Part shown: one piece after another, positions 1 to 6,544 of the stretch | Layout: each line of letters starts with the position of its first letter | Position numbering within the stretch: position 1 is the first letter of the stretch | Assembly (NCBI GenBank): GCA_003647375.1 | Contig: QMMS01000206.1 | Location: 1-8,162 of the forward strand | Source: Deltaproteobacteria bacterium | GTDB lineage: Bacteria; Desulfobacterota; Desulfobacteria; Desulfobacterales; B30-G6 | DNA: 8,162 nucleotides | Reading direction: 5' to 3' | Made by a program: the position numbers and the translations under genes | The notes under the pieces: model-generated | What the model saw: only the letters and a program-made list of their open reading frames with translations | Told to the model about the DNA's origin: nothing | Databases searched by the model: none

Positions 1-60
1 CTAACAGCCTACAGTCTAAACAACCTGATAAGTATAGTCTACAGCCTAATAGCCTGCAGT
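1..60. repeat. Degenerate CCTA-type heptad repeat downstream of the rhomboid gene
   Basis: This short stretch is built from variants of a roughly 7-base unit (CCTACAG, TCTAAAC, AGTCTAC, AGCCTAA, TAGCCTG). It is a degenerate relative of the CCTAAAA units found on the other side of the rhomboid gene. It has no coding potential. The start of the array lies outside the window, so its full length is unknown. No T-run hairpin that would act as a terminator for the rhomboid gene is visible here. Confidence 0.5.
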
Positions 61-1029
61 TTATTTAATCTTCACTTTCAAAAACAGGTCTCCGCGATCC
101 CCCGTGGGTGTCAGCTTTCCCAGAGATTTGAGCTTGAGCTGTTTGCCCTCTTTGATGCCGGGCGGCACCTTTACATTGATGAGACGTTTCTGAAACCCCC
201 AGGGGATATTCACGAGTTTTCTGGAGCCCAGGCGGGCTTCAAACGGTGAAATCACCAGGGTCCCATAGAGATTGGGATCATTGGCAGGCCCACCGGGTCG
301 AATGACCTGCAGACGGGATGTTTTCTTTCTGGCCGTCATGGGGCTGATTTTTCCAGAAACACCCGTGGAAGGCAGCTTCAATGCCATTTTTAAAAAGACG
401 ATGCCAAATAAAAACCCACCGATATGGGCCCACCACGCAATTCCCCCGCCCCCGTCATGGCTACCGGCCGCATTCAACAGTTGAAGCACGAACCAGAAGC
501 CTATAAAGAAAAAGGCAGGAATTTCCACGAACCAGGGAAAAATGAGAATGGGAATCAGGGTCAGAATCTTGGATCTGGGATGGAGGATGAGATAGGCACC
601 CATGACACCGGAAATGGCACCACTGGCACCGATGGTGGGAATTGTCGAATTCATGTTCAGAAATAAATGGGACAATCCTGAAGCGAGACCGCACAGGAGG
701 TAGAACAATAGATACCGAAACGGTCCCAGGCGGTCTTCGACATTGTCGCCGAAAATGTAAAGAGACCACATGTTTCCCAAAAGATGCAGAAAACCCCCGT
801 GAAGAAACATGAAGGAGACGAAGGAAAAGACTTGCTGAAATGGTGTGAAATAGGCGCTGACATGAGAGATGGAGTAGCGGGCCGGAACCAGTCCATAGGT
901 ATAGACAAATCGGTCCATTTCGTTTCCCAGAGACATCTGGAGAAGAAACACGACCACATTGATGCCGATGAGGGCTGAATTTACCACCGGAAAATTTCTG
1001 GAAGGATTGATGTCTCGTAAGGGGATCAT
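61..1029 (-). CDS. Rhomboid intramembrane serine protease fused to a DnaJ C-terminal-like domain
   Basis: A 322-residue membrane protein expected to cleave transmembrane segments of other proteins within the inner membrane. About six hydrophobic segments lie between residues 15 and 216. Seen in the sequence are the catalytic serine motif GASG (Ser136), the catalytic histidine in WWAHIGG (His202), and the conserved HLLGN block (His82, Asn86), so the protease should be active. After a linker (about 217-250), residues 252-322 resemble a DnaJ/CbpA C-terminal substrate-binding module: an LYGTLVISPFEARLG strand pair, then VKVPPGIKEGKQLKLKSLG, then GDLFLKVKI. There is no J domain, zinc finger or second C-terminal module. 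By analogy with GlpG the tail should be cytoplasmic (inference). The ATG start is followed at once by conserved sequence, but no good Shine-Dalgarno site precedes it. It lies 344 bases downstream of nadC behind repeats, so shared transcription is uncertain. Confidence 0.93.
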   Translation of the reverse strand: MIPLRDINPSRNFPVVNSALIGINVVVFLLQMSLGNEMDRFVYTYGLVPARYSISHVSAYFTPFQQVFSFVSFMFLHGGFLHLLGNMWSLYIFGDNVEDRLGPFRYLLFYLLCGLASGLSHLFLNMNSTIPTIGASGAISGVMGAYLILHPRSKILTLIPILIFPWFVEIPAFFFIGFWFVLQLLNAAGSHDGGGGIAWWAHIGGFLFGIVFLKMALKLPSTGVSGKISPMTARKKTSRLQVIRPGGPANDPNLYGTLVISPFEARLGSRKLVNIPWGFQKRLINVKVPPGIKEGKQLKLKSLGKLTPTGDRGDLFLKVKIK

Positions 1030-1141
1030 GATAGTCGGTGTTAAGTTTTAGGTTTTAGGTTTTAAGTAATCGGTGTTAAGTATTAAGTTTTAGGTTTTAA
1101 GTGGGTTGCCAGCGTCGGAAATCCCCGAATAAAAACGAATG

Positions 1142-1175
1142 AACATCTAATCCCGCCATGGCGGGATTAGATGTT
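1142..1175. repeat. 34-bp perfect palindrome
   Basis: Each half is 17 bases: AACATCTAATCCCGCCA followed by its exact reverse complement, centred on CCATGG between 1158 and 1159. A partial outer extension (AACG at 1134-1137 pairing with CGTT at 1178-1181) adds to it. In RNA the stem would be very stable, but no T-run follows on either strand, so a standard Rho-independent terminator is not supported. It could act as a cruciform, a 3'-end stabiliser of the valS-nadC message, or simply be a mobile palindromic repeat. Confidence 0.8.
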
Positions 1176-1199
1176 GGCGTTCATCTTTAAATGTACTGG

Positions 1200-1220
1200 A
1201 TGCCGGATCGAGTCCGGCAT
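1200..1220. repeat. REP-like hairpin (ATGCCGGA / TCCGGCAT)
   Basis: An 8-bp perfect stem, ATGCCGGA (1200-1207) and TCCGGCAT (1213-1220), with loop TCGAG, followed by GACGGGG. The GCCGGA-TC-A-TCCGGC core with a trailing ATGACG is, from memory, a motif seen in intergenic spaces of many bacteria. Here it lies inside the larger repeat element between nadC and the rhomboid gene. Confidence 0.65.
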
Positions 1221-1373
1221 GACGGGGTTAGCACTTGCTATTGCTGGTTCATAACACACAAAGAAAGATTGCTGCAGCCTCTATCCCCTGCATCTTCCCG
1301 CAAACGGAATCTTTTAACAGCGGTCCCCAACCTAAAACCTAAAACCTAAAACTTAACACCTAACACCGATCTT

Positions 1374-2204
1374 CTAAGTAATCCGCATACTGATGTCGAC
1401 AGCCCTGGCCCCATGCGTCAGGGCACCAATGGAGATGATATCCACACCGGTGTCGGCCAGTTTCGGCAGATCGATCCGGGTAACGTTTCCCGACACCTCC
1501 ACAAGGGCCGCCTGTTGAATAACCGCCACCGCAGCCTTGACATCCTCCAGGGACATGTTGTCCAGCATGATAACATCAACGCCGACCTGGAGGGCTTCCT
1601 TGACTTCGGCCAGCGTGGACGCTTCCACTTCGATTTTGACCAGGTGGGATACATGCTTCCGGATGTGCGATATCGACTTGGCGACACTTCCGAAAGCAGC
1701 AATGTGGTTGTCTTTGATGAGGACGCCGTCATAGAGACCCATTCTGTGGTTGTGCGCACCACCCACGCGAACGGCATATTTTTCAAGAACACGCCATCCA
1801 GGTGTTGTCTTGCGCGTATCCACCAGCCGAACCGATGTCCCCTCGAGCAGTCGCACATGGTCGGCTACGTTGGTGGCAATGCCTGAAAGGCGCTGCAAAA
1901 AATTCAAGGCGGTTCTCTCGCCTTTTAAAAGGGCTGCCAGGTTCCCCTGGATATGCGCCAGGGTGTCACCGGCATCTGCTGTATCTCCATCCGAAAATAA
2001 TGCCTCAAATTCAATGGTGGTATCGAGGCTCTGAAAAACCTGCCTGGCGATATCGATACCTGCCAGCACCAGTGGTTCCTTGGCGATGAGAACACCCTTG
2101 CCTGTCAGATTCGGATCAATCAGATTGTCTGTGGTAATATCACCGGAACCGATATCCTCGTTCAAGGCTGTTTGAATCAGTGTCTTGGCGGCTTGTATTT
2201 CCAT
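1374..2204 (-). CDS. nadC: Nicotinate-nucleotide pyrophosphorylase (quinolinate phosphoribosyltransferase)
   Basis: Converts quinolinate and PRPP to nicotinate mononucleotide, CO2 and pyrophosphate in de novo NAD synthesis, in the cytoplasm. At 276 residues it has the usual family length. Visible signatures in order are EDIGSGDITT (16-25), GERTALNFLQRLSG (95-108), DTRKTTPGWR (129-138), KYAVRVGGAHNHR (142-154), LIKDNH (162-167), IEVEA (191-195), IMLDNM (212-217), EVSGN (236-240) and SIGALTH (258-264). The substrate-binding Arg97, Arg131, Lys132, His151, Lys164, Glu194 and Asp215 are all present by motif. The ATG at 2204 is preceded by GAGGA at 2215-2211 with 6 bases of spacing. That site includes the valS TGA stop, and only 9 bases separate the genes, so the two are probably cotranscribed and translationally coupled. 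No nadA or nadB lies in the window. Confidence 0.97.
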   Translation of the reverse strand: MEIQAAKTLIQTALNEDIGSGDITTDNLIDPNLTGKGVLIAKEPLVLAGIDIARQVFQSLDTTIEFEALFSDGDTADAGDTLAHIQGNLAALLKGERTALNFLQRLSGIATNVADHVRLLEGTSVRLVDTRKTTPGWRVLEKYAVRVGGAHNHRMGLYDGVLIKDNHIAAFGSVAKSISHIRKHVSHLVKIEVEASTLAEVKEALQVGVDVIMLDNMSLEDVKAAVAVIQQAALVEVSGNVTRIDLPKLADTGVDIISIGALTHGARAVDISMRIT

Positions 2205-2213
2205 GGTTCATCC

Positions 2214-4874
2214 TCAGGCGTAAGTTCTGATCTTCTCGAGATTTGAATGGAGCCTGGCTTTCTTTTCCTGAAGCGTATCGTGTTTTTCACGAACCTTGTC
2301 GACAATTTCCCCGGGAGCCTTGCTCAGAAAGTTTTCATTACTCAATTTATTGGATACAGCCGATAGCTCCTTGCTGAGCTTGGCAATCTCTTTTTCCAGG
2401 CGTAGCTCCTCTTTTTTGAAATCGACAATGCCTTCGAGGGAGACAAAAATTGTGGCATCACCCACAATGGCGGTTGCAGAGGCCTTGGGTTTGTCACCGG
2501 GCGATTCAACGGACAATGCGTGGAGCCTGGCAAGATCAAGAATCACGTCCTGTTGCTGTTTTATCATGGTGCGTGTGGTCTTGTCCGGGGACTGGAGTAC
2601 CATGTTCAGGGATTGTGACGGCGAGATGTTCATTTCGCCTCGGATATTTCGAACAGCTGTGATGATGTCTGTAATCACGGTCATGGTCTTTTCGGTGTCT
2701 GGATCGCGTTCGAGCGCTCCTTTCCCGGCAGTATCGGACGGGTAGACGGCCTTCATGATGGAACCGTCCGTCCCGGGAAATTTATGCCAGATTTCCTCGG
2801 TAACAAACGGCATAAAGGGGTGAAGCAAGATCAAGGTGTCATGAAAGACACGCCACAGAACGGTCAGGGTGACACGTTTGCTTTCTTCACCCTTCTTCCC
2901 ATAGAGGGTAGGCTTAATGGTTTCCAGGTACCAGTCACAGAGTTCGTGCCAGACAAACTGGTAAACCACGCTGGCCGCATCATTGAAGCGATACTGATCC
3001 AGCGCTTTTGCGACAGCGTCCGTTACCCGGCTGAGTCGGGACAGGATCCATCTATCCGGAAGGGACAGGGTTTGCTTGGGCATGTCTGTGTGGCTTTCGT
3101 CCAGGTGCATCAGGGCGAACCGCGATGCATTCCAGAATTTATTCACGAAATGCCGATATCCCTCGACACGCTTTTCGGACATCTTGACATCGCGTCCCTG
3201 GGCGGCAAAGGCGGCCAGGGTAAACCTGAAAGCGTCAGTTCCGTACTGGTCGATGATATTCAGCGGATCGATGACATTTCCTTTTGATTTGCTCATTTTC
3301 TTGCCCTGTTCGTCTCGAACCAGCGCATGAACATACACATCTTTAAAGGGGATATCCTTCATGAAATGGATTCCCATCATCATCATCCGGGCTACCCAGA
3401 AAAAGAGGATATCAAAGCCCGTTATCAGGACCGATGTGGGATAAAATGTTTTCAAGAGGGGGGTCTGTTCCGGCCACCCCATGGTTGAGAACGGCCAGAG
3501 AGCCGAACTGAACCAGGTGTCCAGGACATCGGTTTCTCTGACTAGTTTTTTACTCTTGCAGGCAGGGCAGGATTCCGGCGTCTCCATGGCAACGACGATC
3601 TCTTCACAATTCTCGCAGGTCCATGCAGGAATCTGGTGACCCCACCAGATTTGTCTGGAGATACACCAGTCCTTGATGTTGTACATCCATTCGTAATAGG
3701 TTTTCTTCCATGTTGCGGGGATAATTCGGGTTTTTCCGGTGTCCACGGCTTCAATGGCTTTTTCAGCCAGGGGTTTTGCCTTGACAAACCACTGCCGGGA
3801 CAGATTCGGTTCAACAATAGTCTTGCAACGGTAGCAATGCCCGACGCTGTGCAGGTGGGGTTCTATCTTTTCTACGAGGCCTTTTTCCTTGAGTGCCTCT
3901 ACAACGGCGTCCCTGCATTCAAAGCGGTTCATACCCTGAAACCGACCGGCTTCTGTGGTCATGAAACCGTCGTCACCAATAACCTTGATGCTGGGCAGAT
4001 TGTGTTTTTCACCGATGTCAAAGTCATTGGGATCGTGAGCCGGTGTGATTTTGAGGGCACCGGTTCCGAATGACATGTCGACGTAGGGATCCCTGATAAT
4101 CGGGATGACCCGATTCATGAGGGGCAGTATCACGTTTTTTTCTTCAAGATTCTGATACCTCTCATCCTCAGGGTTTACGGCCAATGCTGTATCCCCCAGC
4201 ATGGTTTCCGGCCGGGTGGTGGCGATGATGATGCTGCCATCCCCGTTTTCATAGGGATAGCGGAAGTGGTAGAGGTGCCCTTCGATGTCTTCATGCTCTA
4301 CCTCTAAGTCGCTCAAGGCAGTGTGGCACCGGTGGCACCAGTTGATGATATAATTGCCGCGATAAATGAGCCCCTCTTCGTACAGTTGAACAAATACTTT
4401 ACGGACTGCAAGGGACAATCCTTCGTCCATGGTAAACCTTTCCCGCTGCCAGTCGCATGAAGCGCCCAATCGTTTGAGCTGGTTGATGATGGCGCTTCCA
4501 TATTCCTTGCGCCATTCCCATACGGATTCTATGAAATTTTCCCTGCCCACCTGGTGGCGATCCAGGCCCTCGGCGGCCAGTTTTTTCTCGACGACATTTT
4601 GGGTGGCGATACCGGCATGATCCGTTCCGGGCATCCACAAAACATTGTCACCTATCAGCCGTCTGTAACGGCAGAGAATATCCTGCATGGTATTGTTCAA
4701 TGCATGTCCCATGTGGAGTACGCCGGTGACGTTGGGGGGCGGGATGACAATGGAATAACTTTGTTTGTCGCTGGTTTCATCTGCTGCAAAAAGATGTTCT
4801 TTCTCCCAGTAGCTGTACCAGCGTTTTTCCACCTCCCGGGGTTCATAACCTTTGTCAATTAAACGCAAACTCAT
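2214..4874 (-). CDS. valS: Valyl-tRNA synthetase
   Basis: Class I aminoacyl-tRNA synthetase that charges tRNA-Val and edits mischarged threonine. The chosen start gives 886 residues, normal for bacterial ValRS. In that numbering: PPPNVTGVLHMGH (45-57) holds the HIGH-type motif, TTRPETMLGDTA (219-230) belongs to the CP1 editing domain, and GKKMSKSKGN (524-533) is the KMSKS loop. Cysteine pairs CHRC (180-183), CYRC (347-350), CENC (420-423) and CPAC (436-439) suggest zinc-binding knuckles. A helical anticodon-binding region follows from about 606, and the C-terminal 65 or so residues form the charged tRNA-binding coiled coil typical of ValRS. The reading frame also stays open to a TTG at 4892, but the ATG at 4874 is preferred: AGGGAG lies 6 bases upstream and the protein then begins MSLRLIDKGYEP, close to the usual N-terminus. 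The stop overlaps the nadC ribosome-binding site. Confidence 0.97.
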   Translation of the reverse strand: MSLRLIDKGYEPREVEKRWYSYWEKEHLFAADETSDKQSYSIVIPPPNVTGVLHMGHALNNTMQDILCRYRRLIGDNVLWMPGTDHAGIATQNVVEKKLAAEGLDRHQVGRENFIESVWEWRKEYGSAIINQLKRLGASCDWQRERFTMDEGLSLAVRKVFVQLYEEGLIYRGNYIINWCHRCHTALSDLEVEHEDIEGHLYHFRYPYENGDGSIIIATTRPETMLGDTALAVNPEDERYQNLEEKNVILPLMNRVIPIIRDPYVDMSFGTGALKITPAHDPNDFDIGEKHNLPSIKVIGDDGFMTTEAGRFQGMNRFECRDAVVEALKEKGLVEKIEPHLHSVGHCYRCKTIVEPNLSRQWFVKAKPLAEKAIEAVDTGKTRIIPATWKKTYYEWMYNIKDWCISRQIWWGHQIPAWTCENCEEIVVAMETPESCPACKSKKLVRETDVLDTWFSSALWPFSTMGWPEQTPLLKTFYPTSVLITGFDILFFWVARMMMMGIHFMKDIPFKDVYVHALVRDEQGKKMSKSKGNVIDPLNIIDQYGTDAFRFTLAAFAAQGRDVKMSEKRVEGYRHFVNKFWNASRFALMHLDESHTDMPKQTLSLPDRWILSRLSRVTDAVAKALDQYRFNDAASVVYQFVWHELCDWYLETIKPTLYGKKGEESKRVTLTVLWRVFHDTLILLHPFMPFVTEEIWHKFPGTDGSIMKAVYPSDTAGKGALERDPDTEKTMTVITDIITAVRNIRGEMNISPSQSLNMVLQSPDKTTRTMIKQQQDVILDLARLHALSVESPGDKPKASATAIVGDATIFVSLEGIVDFKKEELRLEKEIAKLSKELSAVSNKLSNENFLSKAPGEIVDKVREKHDTLQEKKARLHSNLEKIRTYA

Positions 4875-4880
4875 ATAAGA

Positions 4881-4886
4881 CTCCCT
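4881..4886 (-). promoter_or_regulatory. valS ribosome-binding site
   Basis: AGGGAG on the minus strand, 6 bases before the ATG at 4874. This fixes the valS start, because the upstream TTG (4892) and ATG (4889) would place this site inside the coding region. It begins 2 bases after the stop codon of the possible leader ORF, so a ribosome ending there would sit on top of it. Confidence 0.75.
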
Positions 4887-4888
4887 CA

Positions 4889-4936
4889 TCAAAAGTGAAA
4901 AAGGGGATTAGAGATAATCCCCGTGTGCTTGTTCAT
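4889..4936 (-). CDS. Possible 15-residue leader peptide ahead of valS
   Basis: A short ORF, MNKHTGIISNPLFHF, begins at ATG 4936 and ends in TGA at 4891-4889. AAGGA (4946-4942) precedes the ATG with 5 bases of spacing, as good as many real genes. The ORF runs through the whole terminator-like hairpin, so translating ribosomes would prevent that hairpin from forming. It contains no valine codon, which argues against classical amino-acid-sensing attenuation for valS; the only hint is two adjacent isoleucine codons. It may be a chance ORF. I do not recognise the peptide. Confidence 0.3.
   Translation of the reverse strand: MNKHTGIISNPLFHF
4891..4922 (-). terminator. Intrinsic terminator or attenuator between the acidic gene and valS
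   Basis: On the minus strand GGGGATTA pairs perfectly with TAATCCCC (8 bp, 4922-4915 with 4910-4903) around a TCTC loop and is followed directly by TTTTTCACTTTT (4902-4891). It lies 52 bases after the stop of the acidic gene. The T-tract ends about 17 bases before the valS ATG, which leaves no room for a downstream valS promoter. valS must therefore be transcribed by readthrough, or from a promoter upstream of the hairpin. This makes it a candidate attenuator as well as a terminator. Confidence 0.7.
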
Positions 4937-4973
4937 AAGAGTCCTTCGCTTGCGGCGAGAGAACTCGATCACA

Positions 4974-6128
4974 TTATTGACCCAATGCTTTTTTTACCGC
5001 ATTTTCAATTGCCCTGGTCAGTGGACTGTTCTCGTCTGCCAGCATTTCGGTAAGGGCCTGTTTGACAGCTGTTTCTAAGGAACCCGGTGCCATGGATGGT
5101 TCCATCCCTTCGGACGGTTTTACCTCTTCCATGGCCACGTCCTGGTTCTCTTCCAGCACTTTCCTTTCTATTTCCGAGGTGAGGTCGATGCCGAGATGAT
5201 CAACGAATTCAGTTTCAGATTCGGGTATACCCTCGCCATCAGCAAGATCATCGTCATCGAGAAGTGTGTATGTTTCGGCATCTTCACCACGGGTGTCCGT
5301 GTCAATGGCTTTATCCTCTTCGGTTGTGTCCTCTCGGTCGCCGACATGGGCGGGTAGGGGTTCATCGTCGAGGGTTGCCTGGATATCATCGATGAGCTCT
5401 AAAAGCTCTTTGTCTTCTTCGTATCCCACAGAGGGCGTGGTGGCTGTTTCCACCGCGAGCTCCTCCTGAACCGGTTCCACGGGTTCAACCGACTCTGTCT
5501 GATCCATGCCCGTCTGGCTGGTATCGTCCTCTGATACGTCCTCTGTCAAATCCAAAATTTCATCCTGGACTTCTTCCTCTGCGGCAGGAGATTCGGCCGT
5601 ATCAAAGACATCCAGGTTGTTATCGTCGAGATCGGAAGCGTTGTCCATGTCATCCATAGACATCTCAACCGTATCTAAAAGATCAATGATTTCGTCTTCC
5701 GGTTCATCCTCGATTACGGGCTCGGTCAGATCGAGGATTTCGTCATCGACTTCGGACGCTTCAGCCTTTTGTGTGAGATCCAGGACCCCTTCATCCTCTG
5801 TTTCATCTGTATCGGCAATATCGGTGAGGTCCAGGATATCGTCTTCCGATTCGTTCTCGTTCTCGGCCACCACCTCGGTCAGATCGAGAACTTCATTGTC
5901 AACTACGGATGCATGGGTCTCTTCTGTAAGCTCTATAATGTCGTCGTCAGACATCTCAACCGTGTCTGCGAGCTCGATGATGTCTTCCTCAATGATATCC
6001 GCGGGTATTTCAACCGTATCAAAAAGGTCGATGATATCGTCATCTTCGTCGGAAGAAGGTTCATCTCTACCATGATCTTGAGGATCGATGCCATCTTCTT
6101 CCTGAAAGAGATCGTCTTTATCTACCAT
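4974..6128 (-). CDS. Highly acidic repeat protein of unknown function, with a helical C-terminus
   Basis: About 384 residues, very rich in Asp and Glu. No known enzyme domain, signal peptide or membrane segment is visible, so it is probably cytoplasmic and largely disordered. Residues 30-195 carry about ten copies of a short motif, roughly [DE]-[DE]-[IV]-[IL]-[DE]-L-[TFAL]-[DE] (for example DDIIDLFDTVE, DEILDLTEPV, DDILDLTDIA), mostly 14-18 residues apart. A small hydrophobic patch, KELLELIDDIQATL, lies near 240-253. The last 35 residues (SLETAVKQALTEMLA and ENAVKKALGQ) look like two amphipathic helices and are far less acidic. This layout recalls PopZ-type polar scaffolds, but I cannot confirm homology. 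The frame stays open to a GTG at 6176; the ATG at 6128 is preferred because GGGGGA lies just upstream and the extra N-terminus differs in character. It lies upstream of valS on the same strand, separated by a terminator-like hairpin. Confidence 0.82.
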   Translation of the reverse strand: MVDKDDLFQEEDGIDPQDHGRDEPSSDEDDDIIDLFDTVEIPADIIEEDIIELADTVEMSDDDIIELTEETHASVVDNEVLDLTEVVAENENESEDDILDLTDIADTDETEDEGVLDLTQKAEASEVDDEILDLTEPVIEDEPEDEIIDLLDTVEMSMDDMDNASDLDDNNLDVFDTAESPAAEEEVQDEILDLTEDVSEDDTSQTGMDQTESVEPVEPVQEELAVETATTPSVGYEEDKELLELIDDIQATLDDEPLPAHVGDREDTTEEDKAIDTDTRGEDAETYTLLDDDDLADGEGIPESETEFVDHLGIDLTSEIERKVLEENQDVAMEEVKPSEGMEPSMAPGSLETAVKQALTEMLADENSPLTRAIENAVKKALGQ

Positions 6129-6211
6129 GTCTTCCCCCGTGTTTGGATCGAAAAAATAGGCCGCCCGGATGGTCACCCATGGTGCAGGATTTGGGCAAAT
6201 TTATCCCGCAA

Positions 6212-6240
6212 AACGTATCATAAGGTGTATAGGGTGTCAA
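6212..6240 (-). promoter_or_regulatory. Weak candidate promoter for the acidic gene
   Basis: A perfect minus-strand -35 box TTGACA (6240-6235) lies about 110 bases before the ATG at 6128. At the ideal 17-base spacing the -10 position reads TACGTT, a poor match. The better -10 sequence TATGAT (6222-6217) is only 12 bases away, which is too close. The location is right but the assignment is weak. Confidence 0.22.
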
Positions 6241-6334
6241 TATATTTGATATTTTGGACAATTGTGATAAAGCTATGATATCGAGAACGGAAAAGCCGAA
6301 TCTGTTTAGGTCATTGGTTATTAGAGCTTGAGAT

Positions 6335-6435
6335 TTATCCGCCTTCGCAGAATACCACGGGCTTGCCCGTGGATGAATGCAAAAGCAAAAGTTAATTGCT
6401 ACGGCGCGATGTCACCCCTTAGGCAAGGCGGATAA
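6335..6435. repeat. 101-bp inverted-repeat unit with an internal hairpin
   Basis: TTATCCGCCTT (6335-6345) and AAGGCGGATAA (6425-6435) are exact 11-bp reverse complements bounding the unit. Inside, CCACGGGC-TT-GCCCGTGG (6355-6372) forms a perfect 8-bp stem, and AGCAA / TTGCT makes a small stem around 6384-6400. It resembles a palindromic repetitive unit rather than a gene. No transposase is present in the window, so any mobility would have to be provided elsewhere. Confidence 0.6.
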
Positions 6436-6444
6436 CCGCGGCGT

Positions 6445-6530
6445 CTTGTCGCGTCGTAGCTCGCAGAGCGAAGACGGACTTGTCGCGTCGTAGCTCGCAG
6501 AGCGAAGACGGAAGCCGAAGGCGAAGACGG
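6445..6530. repeat. Perfect 34-bp tandem duplication plus a partial third copy
   Basis: Two identical adjacent 34-base units occupy 6445-6478 and 6479-6512. Each starts CTTGTCGCGTCGTAGC and ends AGAGCGAAGACGGA. A partial third unit follows at 6513-6530, sharing GCGAAGACGG. Each copy contains a small TCGC-AGA-GCGA hairpin. The perfect identity points to recent duplication or ongoing slippage. From memory, similar CGAAG-rich mosaic repeats occur in intergenic spaces of related bacteria, but I cannot verify this here. No spacers separate the copies, so this is not a CRISPR array. Confidence 0.85.
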
Positions 6531-6544
6531 GTATTTTAATGGGA

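Larger units (their letters stand above)
1034..1371. repeat. Composite intergenic element with inverted (TTTTAGG)n / (CCTAAAA)n arms
   Basis: The whole nadC-rhomboid gap (1030-1373) is non-coding and repeat-derived. The left arm holds two copies of a unit beginning TCGGTGTTAAGT and continuing as TTTTAGG heptamers (about 1035-1068 and 1070-1105). The right arm (1330-1370) reads the same in reverse complement: CCTAAAA heptamers, then ACTTAACACC and TAACACCGAT. The two arms therefore form a long imperfect inverted repeat whose outer ends lie within a few bases of both flanking genes. Between them sit a 34-bp perfect palindrome and a REP-like hairpin. No ORF of note, and no transposase. Confidence 0.75.

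Noticed and set aside
1142..1175. Rho-independent terminator for valS-nadC
   Set aside because: The stem is strong, but neither strand has a T-run after it; it lies about 200 bases beyond nadC inside repeat sequence.
1413..1886. Plus-strand ORF of 157 codons inside nadC
   Set aside because: Fully antisense to a clear nadC with all its motifs; composition is not protein-like and no start signal is seen.
2784..3287. Plus-strand ORF of 167 codons inside valS
   Set aside because: Antisense to conserved valS sequence; no domain and no neighbours that would explain it. The same applies to the other ORFs over valS, rsmE and the rhomboid gene.
4875..4892. Longer valS start at TTG 4892 or ATG 4889
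   Set aside because: These would put the AGGGAG ribosome-binding site inside the gene and leave a start within the terminator T-tract; the ATG at 4874 has ideal spacing.
4893..4973. T-box riboswitch ahead of valS
   Set aside because: The gap of about 80 bases is too short for a T-box, and I see no conserved T-box antiterminator sequence or stem I.
5506..6075. Serine-rich plus-strand ORF of 189 codons
   Set aside because: It is the antisense shadow of the acidic protein: Asp and Glu codons read as Ser and Val on the other strand. No ribosome-binding site or family match.
6129..6176. GTG start at 6176 for the acidic protein
   Set aside because: The added 16 residues (MTIRAAYFFDPNTGED) are not acidic like the rest and lack a good ribosome-binding site; ATG 6128 has GGGGGA upstream. 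It remains possible.
6445..6530. CRISPR array
   Set aside because: The 34-base units are directly adjacent with no spacers, and no cas gene is present.
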